DNA of 27,509 bases from Duncaniella sp. (lineage in GTDB: Bacteria; Bacteroidota; Bacteroidia; Bacteroidales; Muribaculaceae), in NCBI GenBank assembly GCA_029052375.1, contig JAIDJD010000357.1, forward strand, positions 1-27,509, written 5' to 3'. Shown in pieces: positions 7,724-14,204 of this stretch (positions are counted from its first letter, which is position 1; every line of letters starts with the position of its first letter). The notes beneath the pieces were generated by a model. That model was not told the origin of the DNA and did not search any database. It saw only the letters and a list, made by a program, of their open reading frames with translations. A program made the position numbers and the translations under genes.

Positions 7724-8014
7724 TTATTGAAATACATACACATCCTCGTCTGTCTGCTGCATATGATACTGCTCGCGTACTATGCGCTCCATGGTCTCGC
7801 GGTCGTTGCGCAGCGAGAGATTGAGAGCGCGATAATGCTCGAGTGTGTCGGCGGCATCCTTGATAGAGGCTTTGAGCTCGGCTATGCGCCGTTCCTGCTC
7901 GACGGTGCGCAAGACAGAGTTCTCGTTGAAGAAGAGCACCAGCGCGCCTATCGCAAGCGCTCCCACAAGGGTGAACGAGAGATAACGCCGGCACCAGGCA
8001 AAAAAATCTTTCAT
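7724..8014 (-). CDS. FtsL/DivIC-like septum formation protein
   Basis: This 96-residue bitopic protein has a short cytoplasmic tail, one membrane span (about 13-30, SFTLVGALAIGALVLFF) and a periplasmic coiled coil (about 35-75, rich in Glu, Arg and Leu heptads). It ends in an acidic/aromatic tail (DEDVYVF). This is the architecture of FtsB/DivIC/FtsL proteins, which form the FtsQLB-type divisome complex. The DivIC-like motif NxxLRxDRETMERIVREQY near residue 65-85 supports DivIC/FtsB over FtsL. I chose the ATG at 8014; a TTG three bases upstream is in frame but unnecessary. The next gene follows by 12 bases. Confidence 0.85.
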   Translation of the reverse strand: MKDFFAWCRRYLSFTLVGALAIGALVLFFNENSVLRTVEQERRIAELKASIKDAADTLEHYRALNLSLRNDRETMERIVREQYHMQQTDEDVYVFQ

Positions 8015-8019
8015 CAAGA

Positions 8020-8063
8020 ATGGAGAATTGAGAATTGAAAATTTAGAATTTAGAATTAGCAGG
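8020..8063. repeat. Low-complexity GAATT-type tandem repeat
   Basis: Several imperfect copies of a 7-9 base unit (GAATTGA, GAATTTA) run together directly upstream of the division gene. The stretch is AT-rich and stands out from the GC-rich surroundings. It may affect spacing of the promoter region and is a possible slippage site. Confidence 0.55.
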
Positions 8064-8151
8064 CCGGAGGCCTTTCTAAACTTTTAAACCTAAGGCCGCA
8101 AGGCCCTGAACCTTAAACTTAAGTACGGCCGCAAGGCCCTGGACCTTAAAC
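8062..8151. repeat. Imperfect direct repeats with GGCC-GCAA-GGCC hairpins
   Basis: A 25-base unit (GGCCGCAAGGCCCTG, one variable base, then ACCTTAAAC) occurs at 8094-8118 and 8127-8151 with one mismatch. A weaker third copy (GGCCGGAGGCCT, then TTTAAACC) starts at 8062. Each unit can fold as GGCC-GCAA-GGCC, a stem closed by a GNRA-type loop. The array lies between the convergently spaced ends of two leftward genes. It is too short and spacer-less to be a CRISPR array. Confidence 0.6.
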
Positions 8152-8157
8152 CCCGGA

Positions 8158-10407
8158 TCAACTGATCTTGAAGTCAGGCATACGTATGCGCAGCGAGACA
8201 CCGAAGCGGGCACGGTCGCCGCTCTGGAAATAGCTCTTGCCGACAGACTCGAAGCGGAACACATTGAACCGTGTGTCGGTGATGTTCTTCATCCACACCT
8301 CCACAGACCACACAGGATTGTGAATCCCGGCTGTGAAGGCGGCCTGGGCATAGAACGGCTGGCGGTAGAGGTTCTCCTCGTCCCAGTATATAGAGCCCAC
8401 GCCCCTCACCTCAGGGGTGAGCCTTACCTCCCAGCCCCCGCGCACCGGTATGAGCCATGTGGCCGAGGCAAAGAGGGTGTTGGAAGGAGCGAAGGGGACA
8501 CGATTGCCCGAGAGGTCTTTGTGTCCGTCGTTGAAGTGGCTGAATGTGGCATGGTTGTATCCGTATGCCACATTGAAGGTCCAGCGGGGAGTGGGCGCAT
8601 ACCTCAGGGTCAGCTCGGCGCCATACGAGCGTGTGCGGCCGGCGTTGGCCATCATGCGGCCCGTGGTCTCGGCGTCAGGGAAGACGGTCACCTGCTGGTC
8701 GCGGAGGTCTATCCAGAACGCCGCGAACGTCGCATAGACCCTGCCGCGGTCTACGCTGAAGTGTCCGCCCACCTCGTAGTTCCACGAGGTCTCGGGCTTG
8801 TAGCTCACAATCTTGTCGACATCGATATCCGGAGCCTGCCCCATCACCTGCATCATCTTGTCCTGAAGGATAGTGCTGAACATCTGGGTGTTGAACCCTC
8901 CGGCCTTGTAGCCCTTGGATATGGACGCAAAGAAGGCCGAGTTGCGGTGGTTGAATGTAGCCGAGACGCTGGGCAGCAGCCGGGAGAATGTCTTGGAGAG
9001 ACGTCCGTGGTCGTCGATGTCGATCTCCTTAGACCCCATAGGGCGTCCGCGCATATACATTGTGGCCGAGGTGTTGACACGGCTGTCGTAAGAGAGGTTG
9101 GCGTGCTCGTAGTCGTAGCGCAGGCCCGCGGCCAGCTCCCAGGGGCCGAGCATGACACTGCTCCGGTGATAGACGGCCACTCCGCGCGAGGGATTGCGGA
9201 AGGCAGAGCCGAGGACAAACTCGGGCTCGTCCCAGCGCAGCTCCATGCCCGCGGGCAGGACGGGATTGATGTTGCCGAGTATCAGCCGGTCTATGCCGTC
9301 CTGCCCGAAGGTTACAGGCGCCGACATACGCCCGTGCTTGTAGAAGGCAAAGGCGCCGGCGAGCCACGAATACTTGCCCTTCGTGCCGCGGAACACCACA
9401 TCCTCCGTAAGGCTCCACTCATGTATGCGCTGCGAGAGCGTGAAGAGGCTCTGGGGGGTGAAGTCCTGGTCGAGGGTCATGTTGTCGTGCAGCATCTGCA
9501 AGCCTGTGATCGAGGCCATGGTGAAGCCGGGGCCGTTCCACTTTACCGTAAGCCCCTCAGTGAATCCTGTGCGGTGGTAGAAGCAGGTATCGTTGTAGTG
9601 GGGATGGTCGTTGCCCTCGAGCACATAGGGATACCCCTTCTGTCTTGCGTGGGTGGCCGAGAGGGTATTCTCCACAGACACTGCGTCCGAGGGGTTCCAG
9701 ACCACCCTCCAGCGTCCGGCCACATCGCTGAGCTCGCCGCAGCGGGCCTCGTTGAGGCGGTTGTGCTGATAGCCGTTGGTGTGGCTGGAGAAGAGGCTGA
9801 TGCTGGTGCCGAAGTTCTCGCGGGGCTTGAGATAGACGCCCGCCGAGATGCGGCCTATGGCATAGCTGCCGCCCTCGGCCAGGAGCCGCAGGCCCTGGAA
9901 GCGCATGGGCGAGAGGGTATAGATGTTGATGAGGCCCGCTATGGTGTTGCGGCCATAGAGGGTAGACTGCGGCCCGCGGAGCACCTCGATGCGCTCCACG
10001 TCGGCCATGTCGAAGTCATACGAGTTCTTGTTGAGAAACGGGATGTTGTCCACGTTGAGCCCCACGGCGGGCTGGTCTATGCGCGCGCCTATGCCGCGGA
10101 CATATATCGAGGCGGTCATGGGCGAGCCGTAGGAGGGCATATAGTAGTTGGGGGCCATGGCGCTGACATCCTGCATACCGGCGATGTCAAACTGGTCGAC
10201 GGCGGCGGAGTCGAGGATGGTGACTGTGACAGGCTGGCGCAGCAGCGAGGTGGCCTGCTTGATGGCTGTGACGCTGACCTCCGAGAGCACCAGGGCGGCG
10301 TCGACGGTGTCTGTGCGCTCGGCGGCCGAGGGGAGGGCGACGGCCGCGGCGGGGAACAGGAGAGACCATGCAAGGCTGAGGAGGAGAGGACGCTTAGAGA
10401 GTTTCAT
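8158..10407 (-). CDS. TonB-dependent outer-membrane receptor
   Basis: This 749-residue protein has a signal peptide (1 to about 29) and a TonB-box-like region near LSEVSVTA (41-48). A plug domain (about 50-165) contains VTILDSAAVDQFDIAGMQDV and the plug hallmark VERIEVLRGPQSTLYGRNTI, and a 22-strand barrel follows. Such receptors import siderophores, cobalamin or other large ligands using energy from TonB-ExbBD. The plug resembles the siderophore-type subgroup and lacks the N-terminal carboxypeptidase-like domain of SusC proteins. No SusD gene is adjacent, so glycan uptake is unlikely. The ATG at 10407 begins the signal peptide. An in-frame ATG at 10434 would lengthen the overlap with the upstream gene. 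The start overlaps the HEAT-like gene by 14 bases. The ligand cannot be predicted. Confidence 0.9.
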   Translation of the reverse strand: MKLSKRPLLLSLAWSLLFPAAAVALPSAAERTDTVDAALVLSEVSVTAIKQATSLLRQPVTVTILDSAAVDQFDIAGMQDVSAMAPNYYMPSYGSPMTASIYVRGIGARIDQPAVGLNVDNIPFLNKNSYDFDMADVERIEVLRGPQSTLYGRNTIAGLINIYTLSPMRFQGLRLLAEGGSYAIGRISAGVYLKPRENFGTSISLFSSHTNGYQHNRLNEARCGELSDVAGRWRVVWNPSDAVSVENTLSATHARQKGYPYVLEGNDHPHYNDTCFYHRTGFTEGLTVKWNGPGFTMASITGLQMLHDNMTLDQDFTPQSLFTLSQRIHEWSLTEDVVFRGTKGKYSWLAGAFAFYKHGRMSAPVTFGQDGIDRLILGNINPVLPAGMELRWDEPEFVLGSAFRNPSRGVAVYHRSSVMLGPWELAAGLRYDYEHANLSYDSRVNTSATMYMRGRPMGSKEIDIDDHGRLSKTFSRLLPSVSATFNHRNSAFFASISKGYKAGGFNTQMFSTILQDKMMQVMGQAPDIDVDKIVSYKPETSWNYEVGGHFSVDRGRVYATFAAFWIDLRDQQVTVFPDAETTGRMMANAGRTRSYGAELTLRYAPTPRWTFNVAYGYNHATFSHFNDGHKDLSGNRVPFAPSNTLFASATWLIPVRGGWEVRLTPEVRGVGSIYWDEENLYRQPFYAQAAFTAGIHNPVWSVEVWMKNITDTRFNVFRFESVGKSYFQSGDRARFGVSLRIRMPDFKIS

Positions 10408-10960
10408 CTTCTTCAAGTAAAAAAGATATTTCATCGAGAATGTTGAGGCAGAGAGCGCGTGTGAGGGCCTCGCCGCGTTCGAGCTCTTCCTGGGCCAAGG
10501 GACGTATCTCGGCCGCATTGGCACGGTCGAGGATGTTGCGCATCAGGCGCAGGGCCGTGTATCGGGTCATGGCGTCGCCGCCGGCCACGCCATAAGCCTC
10601 GCGGGCAAGCTCGCGGGCAAAGGGGAGACGGCGCAACAGGCGGTGGCACAGGATGTCGCCGACCTCGGCCGCGGGCACCTGAGACATCCACTCGAGAGCC
10701 GTCTCGCGCGTCATCTCTCCGGCTGGATAGAGCATCGGCGCCAGCAGGAGGCTCTCGCGCGTGCGGCGGTCGGCCCACAGCTCGAGCGCAAGGGCCTTGG
10801 AGGGACCGGTCTCGGCGGCAACCTCGGCTATCTGAGGGAGGTTGAGCCCGAATATCATGCGGCACGGATGTCCGCCGCGGCGCAGGGTGTCGGCCACGAC
10901 GCCGTTGCGCATCGCATAGAGGCGCCGCTTGACCTTCTGCATGGGGCTGTATTCTGTCAT
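10394..10960 (-). CDS. HEAT-repeat protein related to DNA alkylation repair (AlkD-like)
   Basis: This 188-residue, mostly helical protein has Arg/Leu-rich repeats and the opening MQKVKRRLYAMRNGVVADTL, as in Bacteroidales proteins annotated as DNA alkylation repair enzymes. AlkD-type proteins use a HEAT-like fold to hold DNA and release alkylated bases. This copy is shorter than typical AlkD (about 220-240 residues). I cannot point to the catalytic Asp/Trp/Arg set with certainty, so enzyme activity is not shown. It starts at an ATG and overlaps the TonB-dependent receptor by 14 bases, an unusual partner for a DNA repair gene. Confidence 0.6.
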   Translation of the reverse strand: MTEYSPMQKVKRRLYAMRNGVVADTLRRGGHPCRMIFGLNLPQIAEVAAETGPSKALALELWADRRTRESLLLAPMLYPAGEMTRETALEWMSQVPAAEVGDILCHRLLRRLPFARELAREAYGVAGGDAMTRYTALRLMRNILDRANAAEIRPLAQEELERGEALTRALCLNILDEISFLLEEDETL

Positions 10961-11019
10961 TGTTGCTAAACAAATGTCCCCTCGGGGGCGTTGTAAGTAA
11001 AAGTTTTAACTATTGCACT

Positions 11020-11160
11020 ATGAGCAAATCCAAATCCTCCACAAGCGTCTGGCTCGTCATCGGAGCCCTTGTGCTGATAGCACTCCTCCTCGTCTGGCTT
11101 ACGGTGGCCGATCTCTTCGGCGACACCGACGTGGCCGCCTTCATACCCGTGCCGGTCTGA
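11020..11160 (+). CDS. 46-residue single-span membrane protein, unknown function
   Basis: A short + strand frame lies alone between two leftward genes. The predicted protein has a Ser/Lys-rich start (MSKSKSSTS), one strongly hydrophobic span (about residues 11-30), then an acidic turn (DLFGDTDVA) and a short hydrophobic tail ending in IPVPV. The composition is strongly protein-like and a terminator-like hairpin follows 25 bases after the stop, so I regard it as a real small gene. The ATG at 11020 fits a span near the N-terminus, although the frame is open further upstream to 10960. No family is recognised. Confidence 0.6.
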   Translation: MSKSKSSTSVWLVIGALVLIALLLVWLTVADLFGDTDVAAFIPVPV

Positions 11161-11185
11161 GGGCAGGCATCGCGGCCTCTCAAAA

Positions 11186-11230
11186 ATCAGTCCACTTCCC
11201 CGCAGGGGGCAGCGGACTGATCTGTTTTCA
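11186..11230 (+). terminator. Probable terminator of the 46-residue gene
   Basis: ATCAGTCC at 11186-11193 pairs with GGACTGAT at 11214-11221. Inside, CCCC and GGGG can extend the stem. CTGTTTTCAT follows. It is a moderate match to an intrinsic terminator for rightward transcription. Confidence 0.5.
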
Positions 11231-11303
11231 TATATGAGGGAGCATAGAGCGTCAGAGGCGGAGAGAGAGAGAGGAGATTGCAGTGCGTGGAGAAGAAGAG
11301 CAA

Positions 11304-13118
11304 TCAGATAGCGTCGTTCTCCACAGTCTCCAGAGCCTCGGCCTCGGCCTTGGCGGGGACGTCAGAGTCTGCGGTGGCGGCCTCGAGCTTGTTCATCACA
11401 GAGAAGATGAAGCCGGCCGAGAGCAGACAGAGGCCAATGAGGATAGCCCAGATGGCCACGACAGAAATCTTGCCCCAGAGCAGCATGGGTATGGAGACAA
11501 GATAGTTGCCGACGGCGGTGGCGGCAAACCATCCGCCCATCATCGAGCCCTTGAGCTTGGGAGGCGCCACCTTGGACACAAACGAGATGCCCATGGGCGA
11601 GAGCAGGAGCTCGGCGAAGGTCAGGAGCAGGTATGTGGAGATGAGCCAGTTGGTGGACACGTCGCCGTTGGTGCCGACGAGGTTGAGCGAGGCGAAGACC
11701 ATCACGCCATAGGCGGCGCCGGCCATGAGCATACCGTAGCCTATCTTGCGGGGAGCCGAGGGCTCCTTGCCCTTGCGGGCCAGCATACCGAAGAGGGCCA
11801 TAGAGAAGGGCGTGAGAGCCACGACGAAGAAGGGATTGAACTGCTGGTAGATGGCGGGGTCGATGCCGGAGACCACAGCGGGAGTGTTGGAGTAGAGATA
11901 CCATACTATGGCGGCGCAGCCTGCAAGCACCAGGCCCGAGACAGCCTTGGCCTTGGCCGAGGTGCTCTGCACGAGGCTGAATGCCGCATAGACGCCGGCG
12001 GCGATGGCCACGAGAGCCCAGATGTTGAATCCGATGCGGGTCCAGCTCGAAGACTCGGAGGCCGTGCAGCTCTTGGCAAACTCGGTGAGGGTCTGGCCGT
12101 TCTGGTGGAACACCATCCAGAAGAATATCACCACGCCGAAGACAAGAAAGAGGGCCACGACGCGCTGGCGGGTCTGCTCGGGGGTGAGCTCGGCCACATT
12201 GGCCGCGGGGGCCTCGGCCTTGCCGGCCTTGGGAGCGGGCTTCTTGTCCGTGACGATGTGTGCATAGCTCTTGCGGCCCAGCGAGTAGATGAGGAAGCTG
12301 ACGATGAGAGCGCCGCAGGCGAGGGCGAAGGCATACGAGCAGCCTGTCGAGAACGCCGTGATATAGCTGTCGGCAAAGGCCGTGAGGCTCTGGGCCTGCG
12401 CGCCGCACTGGGCGGCGAAGTCAGAGAGATACTGGGCAAGGAAGGCCGCGGTGTCGCCGCCCTCGGCCATGCCGTTCTTGACGGCAAACTCGCTCATGAG
12501 GCGGAGCTTCTCGGGGTCGGCGGGCATCTGGGCAAAGCCGTTGGTGTCGAGACACCAGTTGCAGACCGTGGCGGCCATGGAGTTGTCTGTCAGGAATCCG
12601 CCTGCGCGGAGGGCCATGTTCTTGAGGCTGATGGCCGCCATGGGGGCGAACATAGAGCCGAGGTTGATGGCCATGTAGAAGAGAGAGAACGCCGAGTCGC
12701 GCTTGGAGGCGTAGCGGGGATCATTGTAGAGGTCGCCCACCATCACCTGGAGGTTGCCTTTGAAGAGACCTGTGCCCACGGCGATGAGCAGAAGGGCGGT
12801 GATCATCATCACCATAGAGCCGGTGGCGCGGACGGGGGTCGGGAATGCCATCAGCGCATAGCCCACAAACATCACGGCGATGCCGGTGACCACACACTTG
12901 GAGAAGCTCCAGCGGTCTGCCAGCCATCCGCCAAGGACGGGGAAGAAGTAGACCAGCGCGAGGAAGGTAGAGTAAATCTGGCCGGTCCACGTGGAGGAGA
13001 GACCGAACTTGGCCTGCAGATAGAACAGGAAGATGGCGAGCATCGTGTAGTAGCCGAAGCGCTCGCCTGTATTGGCCAGCGACAGCACGTAGAGCCCGAA
13101 AGGTTGGTTCTTGAACAT
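11304..13118 (-). CDS. POT-family proton-coupled peptide transporter
   Basis: This 604-residue major-facilitator protein resembles di/tripeptide transporters of the POT/PTR2 family. It opens with a span containing GERFGYYTMLAIFLFYLQ, followed by a PVLGGWLADRW loop and the GTGLFKGNLQVMVGDLY signature. The family's ExxER proton-coupling motif reads N16-T-G-E19-R20, so the first glutamate is asparagine. That is an observation; its effect on coupling is unknown. About 14 hydrophobic segments are visible, with a long soluble insert rich in Lys, Pro and Ala in the middle (KKPAPKAGKAEAPAAN). The ATG at 13118 has a candidate promoter at 13153-13184. It is a single-gene transcript; its downstream neighbour is on the other strand. 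Confidence 0.9.
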   Translation of the reverse strand: MFKNQPFGLYVLSLANTGERFGYYTMLAIFLFYLQAKFGLSSTWTGQIYSTFLALVYFFPVLGGWLADRWSFSKCVVTGIAVMFVGYALMAFPTPVRATGSMVMMITALLLIAVGTGLFKGNLQVMVGDLYNDPRYASKRDSAFSLFYMAINLGSMFAPMAAISLKNMALRAGGFLTDNSMAATVCNWCLDTNGFAQMPADPEKLRLMSEFAVKNGMAEGGDTAAFLAQYLSDFAAQCGAQAQSLTAFADSYITAFSTGCSYAFALACGALIVSFLIYSLGRKSYAHIVTDKKPAPKAGKAEAPAANVAELTPEQTRQRVVALFLVFGVVIFFWMVFHQNGQTLTEFAKSCTASESSSWTRIGFNIWALVAIAAGVYAAFSLVQSTSAKAKAVSGLVLAGCAAIVWYLYSNTPAVVSGIDPAIYQQFNPFFVVALTPFSMALFGMLARKGKEPSAPRKIGYGMLMAGAAYGVMVFASLNLVGTNGDVSTNWLISTYLLLTFAELLLSPMGISFVSKVAPPKLKGSMMGGWFAATAVGNYLVSIPMLLWGKISVVAIWAILIGLCLLSAGFIFSVMNKLEAATADSDVPAKAEAEALETVENDAI

Positions 13119-13152
13119 AAGTGGAAATGTGACTAAATGGTGCTTGAAAGTG

Positions 13153-13184
13153 CAAATTTAGCAATTTTCCACGAAAATACCCAA
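13153..13184 (-). promoter_or_regulatory. Candidate promoter for the peptide transporter
   Basis: CAAATTTA at 13153-13160 reads TAAATTTG leftward, matching the -7 consensus. A TTG (complement of CAA at 13182-13184) lies 21 bases upstream as a -33 element. Transcription would start about 30 bases before the ATG at 13118. Confidence 0.5.
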
Positions 13185-13194
13185 CTCCGACACC

Positions 13195-13250
13195 AAAAAG
13201 CCCCGGAACCAGCCGGCAAAAAGACATTTTTCACCAAAGCTGTCCGGGGC
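13195..13250 (-). terminator. Terminator-like inverted repeat after the pseudouridine synthase gene
   Basis: GCCCCGGA at 13200-13207 pairs with TCCGGGGC at 13243-13250 around a 35-base loop. Read leftward, the stem is followed by TTTTTGG. It lies 19 bases beyond the stop at 13269 and fits the end of the topA-pseudouridine synthase transcript. The long loop keeps confidence moderate. Confidence 0.5.
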
Positions 13251-13268
13251 GTCTGTATCTCGGGCCTC

Positions 13269-14204
13269 TCACTTGCCAGAGCCTATGAGGCGCTGGAACG
13301 ACGAGGGGACGGGGGTTGAGAAGTTCATGTCCTTGCGCGTGACGGGATGGACAAAGCGCAGGGTCTGGGCGTGGAGCGCCATGCGGTGGATGGAGTTTGA
13401 CGAGCCTCCGTAGCGGCGGTCGCCCGAGATGGGGTGGCCGAGCTCCTTCATGTGGACGCGTATCTGGTTTTTGCGGCCGGTGTCGAGCGACACCTCGAGC
13501 AAGGCATATCCGCCCCCGCGGCGCAGGGTCTTGTAGCGGGTCACGGCGAGCTGTCCCTCCTTGGGATTGTCGGTGGCGTAGACCTCAAACTTGGAGTTCT
13601 CGGCCAGGTATCCGCGCACCTCTCCCTCTTCGGGGTCGGGAGCGCCGCCCTCGACCACGGCGAGATACTTGCGCGAGATCACCATGTTGTTCCAGTTGTG
13701 CTGGAGGCGCTCCTTGGCCTCCTGGTTCTTGGCAAAGACCATGAGGCCCGAGGTGTCGCGGTCGAGGCGGTGGACTATGAAGAGCTTGTTGCGCGGGTCA
13801 TTCCACTTCAGATAGTCCTTGAGGATGCTGTATGCGGTGCCGTCCTTCACCTTGTCGTTGCCCATGGAGAGGAGGCCGTAGCCCTTGTGGACCACGATGA
13901 TGTCGTCGTCCTCGTAGACTATCTTGAGGCGGCGGTTGTAGAAGACACGAAACTCGCGAGTGAGGTTGGCCTTCACCTCGTCGCCGGGCTTGAGCGGTGT
14001 GTCGAACTGCCTCACGGGCTGTCCGTTGACGGCTATCTGGTTGTGGGCGAGCAGAGCCTTGACGGCCGTGCGCTTGCGCCCGGGCATCACCTTGAACAGA
14101 TATTCGAGCAGGGGAGCCTCCTCCTCTACGCGGTAGGTCTCGATGACGTCGGGCTTGAAGCCGTTGCGCTGGGCGCCGGGCTTGGTGGAATATTTTGTGA
14201 TCAT
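13269..14204 (-). CDS. RluA-family pseudouridine synthase
   Basis: This 311-residue enzyme converts uridine to pseudouridine in rRNA or tRNA. An S4 RNA-binding domain spans about 30-80 (PGRKRTAVKALLAHNQIAVN), and the catalytic domain holds HRLDRDTSG at 145-153, with Asp148 as the nucleophile. KNQIRVHMKELGHPISGD is the family's second conserved motif. The exact target (RluA, RluC or RluD type) cannot be fixed from this sequence. The ATG at 14204 overlaps the topA stop as ATGA, so translation is probably coupled to topA. Confidence 0.9.
   Translation of the reverse strand: MITKYSTKPGAQRNGFKPDVIETYRVEEEAPLLEYLFKVMPGRKRTAVKALLAHNQIAVNGQPVRQFDTPLKPGDEVKANLTREFRVFYNRRLKIVYEDDDIIVVHKGYGLLSMGNDKVKDGTAYSILKDYLKWNDPRNKLFIVHRLDRDTSGLMVFAKNQEAKERLQHNWNNMVISRKYLAVVEGGAPDPEEGEVRGYLAENSKFEVYATDNPKEGQLAVTRYKTLRRGGGYALLEVSLDTGRKNQIRVHMKELGHPISGDRRYGGSSNSIHRMALHAQTLRFVHPVTRKDMNFSTPVPSSFQRLIGSGK

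Noticed and set aside
8062..8151. CRISPR array
   Set aside because: Two good copies only, 8-base gap instead of spacers, and no cas genes in the window.
10408..10524. N-terminal extension of the TonB-dependent receptor
   Set aside because: It lies inside the HEAT-like gene in another frame, and the signal peptide begins at 10407.
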